Part shown: positions 46,001-57,300 of the stretch, piece after piece | How positions within the stretch are numbered: position 1 is the stretch's first letter | Layout: the number at the start of each line of letters is the position of its first letter | Origin: Blastomussa wellsi | Lineage: Eukaryota; Cnidaria; Anthozoa; Scleractinia; Plerogyridae | Direction: 5' to 3' | DNA length: 64,000 bases | NCBI GenBank assembly: GCA_947652115.1 | Contig: OX393571.1 | Location: 17,492,856-17,556,855, forward strand | Notes under the pieces: model-generated | Told to the model about the DNA's origin: nothing | What the model saw: the letters and a program-made list of their open reading frames with translations, nothing else | Database searches by the model: none | Position numbers and translations under genes: made by a program

Positions 46001-47493
46001 GAGTATAGCTTCTCCCCTTTCATGGTATTTCATGGTTATTCCTTTAATTGGCGTGCTTGCCCATGTCCCTCTCTAGCCTTATGTCAGGTTGTCCTGATAC
46101 TAATCTAGCTGCTTAATGCTCCCGGGTGGAGAGGGGGTGGAGAGAAGCCTTGTGAGAGTAAATTATTCACGAATAAGTAACACGATGACCTGGCCAGACT
46201 TGAAAAAAAAGAGAGTTACTCAAAAGACGTTAAACCAGGATAGCTGATCAATAAATCTAGCGCAAATCAGAACTTTTCCAATAATTCTGTTTTTCAAGCT
46301 TAAAGGAGCTACGTCACGATATTTTGAGTTATTTCTTCGACAACCTAAATTACCCTTAAAATGTAGGAAACCTAAAAATAATAGTTTGCTAAGGAAGAAA
46401 AACACCAAAGGAGTGATACTAAACCAAAATACAACAAGGATGGCTGAGGATGGAGAAGATTTAAACGGATTGGAAATGATGATTTTGAAACATTTAGGCT
46501 AAATTTTCAAAGTGCAAGAACGAGGTAAACGTTTATTTGTTGTTTGCTTTGCTTCAAATTATTTTTCCAGGAAACGGAGTCAGAGGAGAAATCGTCTTTA
46601 GTGTTTTTTGAGCCGGAAAGTCCTTTCTTTTCTCTTACACTTAAAGTTGGAGGTGCAGCTTTGGGAGGACTTATCTTGTGTGGAATCATTTATGAAATTA
46701 TTTGGAGGAAAGTGAGAAAGAATGTACAAACAGGTACGTTTATTCCTAGCCCTACAAATTAGTTAATAAGGTAAATTAACCGCTCTTTTATAACACTGTA
46801 ACGTAACAGTAGTTTGTTAAGTCAACTTATACTAGTCGAAATATTGGCCCGTTTAAACTGTCCTTTGCCGCAGTAGCAGCCTTGCAGTTTTAATTGTCTC
46901 CTCTACATGTTACAGTGACGTCTGTCACGAGCATTCAAAGGTTTCTTCTACTTTTTTCGATATTTATCATTCGCCCATAGTTCTTGTTAGGCATGGTAAG
47001 GCATTCGGAATTTTTGTGCAAACAATGTGTAAACGAGAAGAGCGTGAAGATGGCGAGTGAGAGATGACGAGTATGTGGCCACTTCTTACTTTTCGCTCAC
47101 TGTTTTTTGTGCCGCTCCCCAACTGCTAAATTTTGTCGTTTTACCGTAATTCCCTTGATAACAAGTTGACAACCTTAGACCACTTTAAAGCTTCTAATAT
47201 AGCTAGACGGTTTTAATTGAGTCTAAAAATGAAGCGCGAGATACATGTCTCTCGGGCAACAAAGTTTCAACGTAAATATTTCAATCCCTTTGTAATCTTC
47301 TCTCTCCACAGAAAGATATTGCCAAGATAAAGAAGAAATGAGAAAAATGGTTGAAGAATTTTATCACGATTTTAGCCGCACTTACAAAACACTGAGAAAG
47401 AAAAACAAGCAATTGATTAATCTTAGCAAGAAAAGAAGCACGAAAGGCCCTATTTGCGTGAACAATGACGCATACAGCGCTGCACTGTGGTAG
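34032..47493 (+). CDS. Gene D: five-FN3 iGluR-like channel with TLGYGD filter
   Basis: Thirteen exons join in frame to 984 aa if the first is right: 34032-34095, 36282-36572, 37454-37750, 39133-39465, 39634-39936, 40630-40911, 41945-42351, 42877-42971, 43461-43629, 44552-44621, 45212-45510, 46571-46733, 47312-47493 (TAG). Residues: signal peptide 1-21, FN3 22-118, 119-217, 218-328, 329-429, 430-523, S1-like plus M1 524-659, pore 660-691, M3 691-747, linker 748-770, S2-like 771-870, M4 871-924, tail 925-984. The filter reads TLGYGD, a conservative change of the Val found in A and B. Exons 41945 to 44621 match gene A base for base in length (407, 95, 169, 70). Introns carry many fold-back elements. 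All phases agree. Confidence 0.85.
34096..36281. other. First intron of gene D
   Basis: No supported exon. The frames at 34256-34627 and 34832-35032 share a few words (ctaccttttatttcc-like, accacat) and may be diverged copies of one repeat. A dispersed repeat copy lies at 35174-35320 and another family at about 35480-35700. Confidence 0.5.
36282..40911 (+). CDS. Gene D exons 2-6: five fibronectin type III domains
   Basis: Five phase 1-1 exons: 36282-36572 (YVDVRWTNTN, FKGYIVTVEK), 37454-37750 (FSAFNESSTSIRLKWNP), 39133-39465 (PPLNVRARNASSTSINVTW, LGYRISYKKE, with SRRKRRSV in the C-C' loop), 39634-39936 (PPNITAGFNISSTSLTIEW), 40630-40911 (PPVDVTIIEGTIHNTINLTW, ending YGG). Exons 39133 and 39634 are close relatives of gene B's FN3 exons. 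The RRKRR stretch is a furin-like site. Confidence 0.9.
36881..37043. repeat. Long fold-back MITE 1
   Basis: Arms of about 70 bp: tgtgttgtggtttaaatt, aatccagtttgattttta, atttccctttgt against acaaagggaaat, atatcaaactggttt, aagtttaaaccacaaca. Short loop with gttattagcataat. Confidence 0.85.
37055..37172. repeat. Fold-back MITE 2, adjacent to MITE 1
   Basis: Arms taggccacatacgatatatt, aaaatccagcttggtagcg and cgctaccaagcggaatttta, atatatcgaaagtggccta. Begins 12 bp after MITE 1 ends. Confidence 0.85.
38704..38872. repeat. Fold-back MITE 3
   Basis: Ends aaaggtggatttccact and agtggaaatccacctt, with inner pairs ttttttacgtgcgtaaa and tttacgcacgtaa. Inner pair catgtatgaacggcttgcg-like arms close the stem. 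Confidence 0.8.
38886..39070. repeat. Poly-C bearing dispersed element
   Basis: ggaatcataggcgcaagggc to ggccgtacgcctatgtgtg with about 17 Cs at 39038-39053; short inverted ends (cataggcgca, cgcctatgtg). Directly before FN3 exon 39133. Confidence 0.65.
40081..40262 (+). repeat. tRNA-derived SINE, second family
   Basis: Head ttgatggcgcagtggtgaga and caatgtggcccgtgttcc (A- and B-box-like), body with tctccgggttctacggtttt. A second copy of the head is at 48449. Confidence 0.75.
40432..40553. repeat. Inverted repeat with GGAACACCGGAACACC units
   Basis: Arms cggcatgtaataaaaccagg, aacaccggaacacc and ggtgttccggtgttcc, gcttttagtacatgcc. Confidence 0.8.
41383..41645. repeat. 263-bp fold-back MITE 4
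   Basis: Arms of about 120 bp: gtgcgtttctttaaacaaa, ttggattcttaaatccg, ttgcgtttctttattaaaca, gatcactcggatc and the complements in reverse order to tttaaacaaacgcac. In the intron before the S1 exon of gene D. Confidence 0.9.
41945..43629 (+). CDS. Gene D exons 7-9: S1-like, M1, pore, M3
   Basis: 41945-42351: TCDCPEFL, ACGFCEHYED, ITFPIIKYLHKIPP, SERRFVTVIGVPGLAVIQRK, M1 IFAIFGTMTLAAGMVIWVLV. 42877-42971: EFPPTFYKGAGEGLWWAF, ITMTTLG. 43461-43629: YGDRTPKSNAAKAFAMMWF, M3 ending GAVTAALTVVVV. The filter Gly codon is split 2+1 by a 489-bp intron (42972-43460), the same place as in genes A and B. Confidence 0.88.
44552..45510 (+). CDS. Gene D exons 10-11: linker and S2-like half-domain
   Basis: 44552-44621 (VSTLRNSPEKYVVVSKL) and 45212-45510 (YDTIEGLVEALKSKKTDAIL, LDMYVQMKRKDLFND, VAHGIELKGVT, RDNNVQTEFLKDKSHEGE). 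It keeps the Asp of the DMY motif and KR.DLF. A tetranucleotide array lies directly upstream of the 45212 acceptor. Confidence 0.83.
44980..45185. repeat. Tetranucleotide array (GTCA, GAAT, GGAT)
   Basis: Blocks of GAATCAAT, then (CAGT)n interrupted twice by catgccagccag, then GAACGAAT and GGAT units, ending 27 bp before exon 45212 of gene D. Confidence 0.9.
45612..45755. repeat. Inverted-repeat element
   Basis: Ends cctcggtgtaaaaacctgtg and cacaggtttttgcaccgagg around an A-rich centre. Confidence 0.75.
46302..46523. repeat. Dispersed MITE-like repeat, well-preserved copy
   Basis: aaaggagctacgtcacgata, aattacccttaaaatgtagg, aaggaagaaaaacaccaaag, gatggagaagatttaaacgg. Sits just upstream of the M4 exon of gene D. 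Confidence 0.75.
46571..47493 (+). CDS. Gene D exons 12-13: M4 and tail
   Basis: 46571-46733: LVFFEPESPFFSLTL, helix VGGAALGGLILCGIIYEII, then WRKVRKN. 47312-47493: MRKMVEEFYHDFSRTYKTL, RKKNKQLINLSKKRSTKG, ending ALW and TAG 47491-47493. A possible AATAAA lies at about 48223. Confidence 0.85.
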
Positions 47494-47576
47494 CTATAGC
47501 AACGACTGGTAGCCTGCAATGCAAGCGTATTTATTGGAGTCGAGCACTCAATTAATTAGTCGTTCGCTTGTTACCT

Positions 47577-47715
47577 GGGAGGCATGGCGGTCTAATGGTT
47601 AGTGCGCTCGACTCCGGATTGGACGGTCCGGGTTCGAGCCCTGGCCGGAGCAGTGCGTTGCGTTCTTGGGCAACACACTTTACTCTCAGTGCCTCTCTCC
47701 ACTCGGAGGCATAGG
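47577..47715 (+). repeat. tRNA-derived SINE, 3' truncated
   Basis: atggcggtctaatggttagt, ggtccgggttcgagccctgg, gcgttcttgggcaacacac; same family as 20838. Confidence 0.85.
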
Positions 47716-48448
47716 CCACCGATGTCGTTTTTAAATCCAGCCCCAATAATTTTTAATCGATAGCGACTGGGATAAAGAAACACTTGATAACGCTTTCTAA
47801 AATGGAAAACTAAGACTATTCTGTCAGAGAGGTCGCCAGGATTTTCAAAGGGGGAGGAGAAGGAGTTCACACTGTCACAACCAGGGTTCTCACCAACCAG
47901 ATTGTTATGTTGACAATCGAATATTTTAAGTTGTTTATTTAAAAAAGTCTTACAAAGGAGCGGGGGGGATCTCTCAGGCACTCCAGGACCCCTCTAGCTA
48001 GCCTACACCCTTCTCTGTACTCTTGTAACAGCCAAGTAACAGACTCTAAGTTGATAGTATCCTTGTTGACAAACAGCAGAAAAGTAAAGAATACTAAAAT
48101 ACAAACAATAGTTACATTATGAGAAGACGACACGCACATATGTCATATATTGCTCTATATGTAAATATAACTTTCTCTACTGATTTGTTAAACAGAGATC
48201 TCGCTGTAATTGATACTACTCCAATAAAACGATAAAACCTCCGTCAGTTCTTGTTTTGAAAATCGAATAAAAAAATGTATTGCTTCAGCGAAATTACAAA
48301 CTGATGGCTTTGTATTTCTGGAAATCCCTTCCCAAATTCTCATAACCATGCTTACTCATTGGATCATATTCATCATTTGAGATATGCAATGACGCTCACT
48401 CCAACGGCTGAAGTATTATGAGTGGATCAGTATGTGAAAGACTTTAAA

Positions 48449-48545
48449 GGGAGCAGGGTTGGCGCAGTGGTGACAGTGCTCGCCTTCCACCAATGTGGCC
48501 CGGGTTCGATCTCACACACGCGGGCTAGGACTAACTGGAAGAATA
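48449..48545 (+). repeat. SINE of second family, head only
   Basis: ggttggcgcagtggtgacag and atgtggcccgggttcgatct; compare 40081. Confidence 0.75.
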
Positions 48546-48588
48546 CTCGCGATCGGTTGCTTTGAAATAAATTTAATTTTTTGATCTA

Positions 48589-48825
48589 CAGTACCGTATA
48601 TTTTTTCTTGTCACGTCTTGAAAAACGTGGTTCGACTTATCGAGGGTAAAATTATATAGAAAATGACCTGAAGGGAAATGAAAATTGGTTCGAGTTTGCG
48701 GGAGGTTCGAGTTATCGAGGGTTCGAGTTACAGAGGGTAAAATTAAAGTAAATGTACGAACGAAATCCACGGGAAATCGATGTTGGTTCGAGTTAGAGAG
48801 AGGTTCGTGTTATCGGACTGTACTT
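48589..48825. repeat. Non-autonomous element with GTTCGAGTTATCGAGGG motifs
   Basis: Contains ggttcgacttatcgagggta, ggttcgagttatcgagggtt and ggttcgtgttatcggactgt; ends near acagtacc and ggactgtac. The words resemble ends of pogo/Tigger-type mariner elements; assignment is tentative. Confidence 0.5.
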
Positions 48826-51800
48826 TCATCAACACAAACAAACTTATATCAACGTAAGTAATAATTATTTATTACCTGGCATTATTCGAACACCCCGACA
48901 GTATCTTTTATTTTGCCTTTTGTTTGTATAACCCCTTCAACCCAAAAACGGCATTCTAGTGATTTAAAAGTAAAACTTTGCATGAACGTCAGCAGTTTAC
49001 TCATTGCGGACCTATTTTTAAATCGGATACAGACGTAACCGCGAAAGCATTGGAACTATGAAAAACCCTTGATTGATGTAAAACTGTAATAAAATCCGGT
49101 TACTGGGTTGCTTTAACAAGATTTAGATGTTTGTAGCACCATCAATAAATAGCTGGAGTGATTTACATGAGTGACCGAATGGATTACTGCGATTATAGTG
49201 AATAGTGAAGAAAACAGACCCGGGCATCACCAGATCGGAATCGGGTAAGAACTGAACTCTACTGATACATAAGTTATTCAAGCAGTAAATTAACCTGACA
49301 ACAAATCATACTGAAACACGTATAACGGAGCCATAATGAGTTACTTGCAGGCACTGTTTTTAGAATAGCGAACTAATGATTCAAGGTGTAGGTGAAAATA
49401 GACACGCTTTTCTTTTCCGTTCTCTATCATGGAAATCATAGGTGAACTCACACTGTGCAAGATCAAACTTTCTAACAAATGTCCTTATTTACGAAGAAAA
49501 CCTCTTTGTGATTAACTGAGTTGAATGGCTAACGACGGCTAAAGCACATCGGTGCTTAGGCATCTGCAGTAATTCAATAAGGAAACGTACTGTGATAAAA
49601 TTCAAACAAAACGATTATGTTCGCTATACATGTTCAGCATCAGTGCAGCAAGCTCCTTCAAGGCGCTTCATTTTAAATAATTCTTCTGGTTTCTAACGAA
49701 CTCTTCAGGTATCGAGCTTACAATTTTACGCCAATATGAAGAGGTTATAAATAGAACCTTTATTTTTCACCTTTCAATGATAACATTTTTTCATTTTCGT
49801 CCCTTGTTGACCTTCCAAAATTACGGGTGGTGCTGATACAGAGAAACGTGAGTTAATAAGTTGACCTAAAACTTGAGAACTGATTCAAGTAAACCCAACA
49901 CAAAATTTCTCCTCAAAATATCATTTCTCAATCAACACATTAAGCTATGAGAATTAATCGAATGATCACCAACGGACATTGCTTTGATCTTTTCGAAATT
50001 CTCGTAACTAATGTTCTAAGAAAAGGTAATTGCAATTTTGATTTATTGCAACTGTTGTGCCAGGCCCATGCAATAAATAAAACGCGTTGTCCAGTTTCAT
50101 CTTGATGAGTTTCTTTATTCTCACCACCTGCTGTTTGATTGACAGTGTATTGCCACCAGTAATGAGAAATTGGAACTACATCTACATTTCAGAAAACTTA
50201 AGAATAAAGCAAAAATACCTAATTTGGGTCAATTAGTTGTGACTGCTCTGATATGCAAAAAGCTTTTCTTGAAAATGCCGTAGAAACTGTCACTCTTTAC
50301 ACTCCAGTAACCATAACGAACAATGGAAAGAATTCAGGTTGCATCTATATCTCAACATGAGAGCATATCAAGTTTATGAAATCCTCAATAATTGCCTCAG
50401 GGTACAGTCACGTCTGTAAATCCGATCGTTCATTCAACAACATGTTACATGTCACGCGTCGATTTAATTTCACGACGAAGGTTTTCCTTAGGCGCCTTTA
50501 ATAATGATCAATAAATAATTTGTGTTCATCTGAGTTGTTATGGCTACTATCCCGTATATCGTTGCTCGAAAATGCTTGTAATCCTGTGTATTCAGTGGAG
50601 AAAATAAATGGCATTTCCTTTTTCCTTTCTTGTTAGATAACACTTAATTGTATTTGAGCGGGATTAGCTACAGTCTTGATAGTTGATGACGAGGTGTTTC
50701 GACTTGTTAAGTGTGGAATGCCGTAATCTGGTGATATCGGATTTATAAGACTCAGGATCGAGGACGGGTTGTTGAATGTGATCATGGGTGCATTAAATAG
50801 TCATGGTAGCGGCTATTCATGGTGGAGTGAGTTTCTTGTAGGAGAATGAGTGAGAACATTGGCTCATTTTACTCAATATTTATATGCAAGTTGACAGTTT
50901 AGCCGCTTAAATCAAAGTATAAAGTCAAGTTTCCTTCCCAGTATGCCGAATTACAATCTGAAGAAGTACTGGCAAAAATTCGTCAATACAAAACGCTATT
51001 AATCTTGTTAACTGCAGCTCAATTCCCTTTAGCAGATTATACATGAATGTGAAACGCTTGTAACGAAAGAAGTTAAGCACACATTTAACTAAATAATGGT
51101 GACAAATTGACCAGTTTTAATAAAAATTATCAGTGCTACTTTATTGCGTAATCTCATTCCTGCCGAAACGGAAGAATTGTAAATCCTTGACATCTTTAGG
51201 AAACCGATACGTGGAAACATTTAATTACATATATAATTCCTCACAACACCACAAATCCGTAGATTTGTAACACGTTTAAAGTATTGTTTTCAGCTTCCTG
51301 TGGCACTTTAATTGGAATCAATTTGTACTGTTCACAAAACAGGTTTCTGTACGAAGCACTTCTCAATGAAATAATTTTCGTCATACCAATAAACTAGTTG
51401 CGAAGAAGGGAAAACGGTAGTATTATTTTACAAGCATTATTTAAGCCTCATGATGCCTGGTTTTATCCACCATTTTGATAAGTGCCTTGATTATATCAGA
51501 TTTAATGTTGATTTTGAGAAGCCAAGTAAATGTATGAGGTACTAAAAACGCTATTTCTGACTGCGGACATCGGATTTCGGATGGCTCCTGGACTAAACAC
51601 AGTGACTGTAGTTCACGCCATGATGTTCGCACCCTCGGCAGTGTAAGGGGTATCAGCAGGGGAAAGGGGTATCAGTATATATGTTATTAATTCCATACAC
51701 GCGCGCGTGCGCGTGCCTTCATTCCGGATGTGTTTGGTATAACACGGTCATGTATCTAGTGGGCATGAGAACTACGTATGTATGTCCTCGTATGTTTTTC

Positions 51801-52814
51801 CCATTAAAGTAGTCTCTGAGTGAAACAATTTTTATCATTATGTAAACTAGTGTCAGTTTTCTGGCACCATTATCATTGTGATAACCGGCCTTTCAAAGAC
51901 ATACCTTAAAAAAAGAAACAGATTATACAGTCAAGTAGACAACAAATAGGATCCCTGGTAGTGTTTTGATTTCAAAGAACTGGGCAATGCAGGAACACTG
52001 TACTCTGGGAAGTAATAATGACTACTGAACGATAAAACGATGGAATTGGATTATAATTTGGGCAAACATGAAAACTTTGGTCCAAAAGTTCAAGTTTTCT
52101 TCCTTTTTGAGACATTTTGCTGGCTTGCTGCTCAGTTCTATGCGCTACAAAAAGAAACGACTAGTGACAAACACTTTCGTAATGTATAACAATTTGACCT
52201 CAAATCAGTGGAAGCCTCGAAAGAATTGCTTACTAAGAAAGAAAACACAAAAGTGGAAACAGTCCCCTGAAAAGAAACAAGGATCGCTTGGAATGAGGAA
52301 GATTGAGATGGATTGTAACTTACCACTTCAACTAATTTAGGCTGGGCCAAACTTATCAAGATGTACCCAGAAATTCGTGACAGGCTTCTCATGATAAAAG
52401 GGGGTTTCATGTCCCGTATTCAGTTACATCAGCTCTGAGCAGAGTGTTCAATGATCGTTACAAAAGATTAAGTGTAATGGTATATGGTAATGAGAATCTA
52501 AAGGAGAAGAGATGGAAACAGAAATAAATTAAACTTAGAGGAGATGGTTCGTCGTTTTGGTCTTGTCTATATAAGAATTTTTAAAATGAAGTTGCACTTA
52601 TCGAATTGGTGATATTTTCCCTTTATACAACTGTATTTTCCTTAATGACATTTACTACTCTTAAATTATTAGATTAATTCACTCCTATTTTTTGGCTCAA
52701 ACTGGAATTTTGCTTTAATCTTCATGTTGAAAAGACGTAGCACGGACCTCTCGGAAAGCTTAACAAGATTGTCTGAGAAAACAAAAGAGCAAGAAACATA
52801 AAGAACGCCCTTTG

Positions 52815-53040
52815 CCCTTAAGAGGGGCTACGTCACAGTTTGTGCATTTTGAAAAATTCGTAATTTGCAATCCGTCTCAATCTTCTCCATCCTTAACCAC
52901 CCTTGTTCTTTTTTTGGTTTAGTATCACCTCTTTGTTGTTTTTCTTCCTTAGTAAACTATTAGTTTTAGGTTTCTTACTATTATAAGGGAAATTTGGTTT
53001 GTCGCAAAAATGACTCGGAATATCGCGACATAGCTTTACG
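52815..53040. repeat. Dispersed MITE-like repeat, inverted copy
   Basis: ggggctacgtcacagtttgt, ccgtctcaatcttctccatc, ttttcttccttagtaaacta, tcgcaaaaatgactcggaat; reverse complement of the 46302 family. Confidence 0.75.
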
Positions 53041-54330
53041 CTCAATAGAATGTGCGTAAAGCAAAGGCTCCGTATAGGTGTGCGTGGCAACTGTCGAAAT
53101 AAAAAGGAAATTTAAAGCTTGAAGGAAACCCCCCAAAAATAAATTTTTATTCGCAGGTTATATAAAGCCAAAAGACCAATAACAACACAAAAAAGTAATG
53201 GGAAAGCTAGAAACGAATAACTGATGCTGAACTAAATTATTTTTTTATATTGATTTCATTTTCCTTCAGCGACAGAGCTGTGATTGTGGTAAATTTATTC
53301 ATATTTATTTACCAACTTAATTACATCAGGAAAAGTAAATACTAGAAACATAGCACCGTCTGGTAAAATTAATTTGAACCCCACAATTTCTTGCCATTTT
53401 TTAATAGCTGAACGTTTTCATATAATCGAGTTAAAGTTGCACAAAAATGATCAGTGCTATTTAATTGGCCGGAGTGTTTCGTACAAGGTCGACCCACTTT
53501 CAACAGAAGTCAATATAATTCCGGGTATACTTGTATATTCATGGTGATTAAAATCTTTGCTTTAATAAGTTTAAATTAAGATGAATTTCACAACATTTTC
53601 ATGCTTGCCTGGCGAAGCCTAGGGGATATGAATTACAGGTATATCAAAGACGTACGAAAGACAAAACTGATTAGTGAAGTAATATTTTGGTATCATATTA
53701 CAACATCTTCAAACTTTCATATGATTTCAGTGTCTAAACCAACTTGATAATGATATTCAATCTGTCAACCAAAAACCGCGACGAGCAGGCATTTCTAAAG
53801 CTTGAGGTCAAAAGGGCGGGCATAACAAAATTCTCATCATTTGTTGACTTGGGTAGCATCGTCTCGTTGTTTTCATTTGGTTAATATTGATGTAAAAGCT
53901 GCCCCTTATATCTGTTTTAAGACTACCTAAAGTAGGATCTAGGAATTTCACAACTTTTAAAGGGTTGCTGAAAGCAAACCAAGGATAAAATGAGTTTAAT
54001 CTGATGGCCAAGCAGTGAAGCGAGAAAACGTAATTGTCATTCATGCGGCAAAACTGGTAGGCAGCCGATCCATCATTGTTTAATTTCTGCAAGCTGCTTT
54101 ACAATTCAATTTTTCACCCATCCATTTGACACCACTTCGCGGTTCCTAAGGGTCGATAAATCACTCCAAATCAGAACTGACATAAATTCATTTTGCTTCT
54201 ATCCAAAAGAAGCTTTTGTTTGATGCTTAGCAGGCCTGCTAAGTGCTTGTCTGCCTGGGTGCGAAGGAGACTAAACTAATATTTTCATCGACAGCGAATC
54301 GACTCTGGAATTCAGTCTTGAATTGACACA

Positions 54331-57300
54331 ATGAAGACAACTGAATTTGCTTGGTGTGTGCTGCTGATAGCGTTTCTACAAATCAAAGGAGAGGCAGGTA
54401 AGACTACAATGCTTGTAGTTACAAGTTTATAGCTACAGGATCAGCATACCAGTACCGCTTTTTGGAACATCATTCTTCAATTTGTTCGTTGAATCGTTTT
54501 AGAAAAGAAAACCGCCGATATTTAACAAAAATTGTTTCTCGAGGATTATAATGGCCTCTGTTTTTCGAAGAAACAATAATCACTGAAAAGATTTGTGTAC
54601 ATTATCTTTTCTCTCCAATGTTCTGTCCATCCTTTGCTGTCCACCTGAATATCGATCAAGTGTGTTCGAATGACAATGGCGTCAAACAAACCGTGGATCC
54701 ATGCCAATAGTTAAGTTGTCTAGAACAACATATTTGTAAGATTGCGCTTTAGGCTATAGGTACATAACCCTGATTTTGATTTTTCAGAACGGTTTCTTTT
54801 TTTAAATTATACTTATAAATATTAATCGTGCTGAGCATCAGCGCTTGATCTTTTCTAAAATGTTCATGGTACAAGAAATTCTAAATAATGAACTGAGGGT
54901 TATCCCTGGATAGAGGTTACAAAGTTTAGTTAAGCATAAATACAATTGATAAAATTTATGCTTTAATAATTTCAGAGTTCATAACCTAGCAACGTACTTT
55001 AAGGATTTTATTGTTTTATTTTTATAAGTCTTATTTTACCTTGGGGGGGGGGGGGGGGTTAATCAGGGAGCACAGTAAATAGTTTTATGGAAATTTCACT
55101 ATCGCGTGATAGGTTAAACTGATATAATGTAGTTTTTTTCCTGGCAACTCAAGCGAAAAACGTCTCATCACTCAAACTAAAGTATTTATTTCAATTTGAC
55201 TTCGGATATTCAAATATCAACCTACGTCACAAAACACAGTAACAGTGCCCACTAGAAAAATCTATACCATTGCACAGAAAATCAGTTTAAGAAAAGAATG
55301 TTTATCTAAACACTGTGTCAAAAGATCCGAGTCGAAGCTGCAAGCATGCAGTTCCAAAGTTCAAAGACACAACGTTCAGTGCGCATGCGCGTCACGCGTC
55401 ACGCATACATTGTGACATCTCCTCTTCTTAAATAAAATAAAATAAGGTTCTAACAGTCTGAAAGGTTTTGGGTGTATAAAAGTACAAAATCACCCAAAGT
55501 TTCTTTTAGTTTAAACATGTAGTCAGTTTGACACAATCACTGCACAGTTTCAATAAGACGCTGTGGTGGTCTTCGAATCCGTAGACTTCTTCTGACTGGT
55601 TGATTCGCTTGGGGGATATCTGGCTGTGATTCCATCTCTGGCATTTCAATACCAGCATCCGTGTTGGGTTGCATACAATGATTTGACTCATCACTGGCTA
55701 CTGCTTCCCATGCTGGGCTCGGGGATGGAAAAGTCTCCACCTTGGTCGGCTGAAGATGGAAACGATTTCGACGCATCTGCGTTCCATCTGGGGTCGCCAC
55801 AATGTAGGAACGAGGAGCCTGATGTTGTTGGACGACCACCGCAGGTGTCCATTCCCGTCCCCGCTTCATTCGCACAGGTTCACCCTCGTGTAGTTTGGAA
55901 AGTGGTCGAGTGCCACGGTCATAGAATGCTTTCTGGCGTTGTTGACGTGTCAGCAGATTGTGGCGAATCTGAGAAGTAGACCGAGGCTGCGGATCTAGGA
56001 GGCTCTTGGAAGTTGGCAGTCTTGTTCTAAGCTTTCTACTCATAAGGAGTTCTGCTGGGGATTCATCCATTCCACTGATAGGGGAATTACGGAACTCTAA
56101 TAAAGCGAGGAATGCATCCTGTTTGGACTCATCAGCTTTTCTTAGTAACTGCTTAACGGTCTGTACGTTTCTTTCCACGAGACCATTAGACTTCGGGTAG
56201 TGTGGACTCGAGGTTACCACTTCTATCTCCCACTTACTGGCAAAGTCCTTAAATTTCACACTGTTGAAAGGCATGTTGTCTGCGATTAGCCTCTCTGGGA
56301 TTCCATGGCGTGCAAACATATCTTTCATTGCCAAGATGACTGTTTCACTATTCTTACTGGATAGGCGAGCTACTTCAGGATACTTTGAAAAATAGTCAAC
56401 TACGAGCAGGTAGTCTCTCCCTTTATAGTAGAAAATGTCTGCTGCGACTGTCGCCCAGGGTCTGTCAGGGACCTCTTGAGGAATCAAGGGCTCTCTCTGG
56501 TTGCTTCGCTGGTGTTGCTGACAGGTACTGCACTTGGATACCAACTCGTCAATTGCACTATTGATACCTGGCCAAAACACTGCACTTCTGGCTCGCGCTC
56601 TGCATTTCTCTATTCCCAAGTGAGCGGCGTGTATGCGTTGTAGGATTTCAGGTCGCATGCTGTGGGGAACAATTATGCGGTCACCCTTGAACATTAACCC
56701 CTCGTAGCAGCTTATTTCATCTCGGTAGTTCCAGTAAGGCCTTGTCTCGACTGGTGTCTCTACTTTAGTCTGCGGCCAGCCACTCGTGACAACTTTCTGC
56801 AACTGTTGAAGTTCAGGGTCGTTCTTAGTCTCATCCTTTAGCTTGTCAAACATAGTCTCAGACAACTTTCCAGAGTCCAACACATGAATTTCAAACTCAT
56901 CAGGTTGATCTGCAGCTGTGCTAGGTAAAAAAGCTCTGGAAAGCGCATCAGCTAAAACAAGATGGCTGCCAGGTAGGTATTTAACATTGACTGCGTAAGG
57001 CTTAATTCTGATAATCATCTTTTGAAGACGGAGGGGAGCTTGATGAATGGGCTTCTTCAAAATCGCTTCCAACGGTTTGTGATCACTTTCAACTGTAATC
57101 TCTTGTTGCCCATACAAATAATCATGAAATCGTTCGCATCCAAAGACAATGGCCAACATTTCTTTTTCTATTTGTGCATAGTTTTCTTGGCTTGGAGTCA
57201 GGGCTTTGGATGCGTAAGCAACTGGGCGGTCATTCTGCAGAAGGACTGCACCAACACCTTTTGAGCTTGCATCAACAGACAGGGTTACTGATTCTTTCGG

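Larger units (their letters stand above)
47494..54330. other. Intergenic region between genes D and E
   Basis: 6.8 kb with no frame I can tie to a family. It holds SINE pieces (47577, 48449), a GGTTCGAGTTATCGAGGGT element (48589-48825), a (CG)(TG) stretch near 51700, and dispersed repeats near 52050-52370 and 52815-53040. The proximal promoter of gene E must lie at its right end. Confidence 0.6.
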
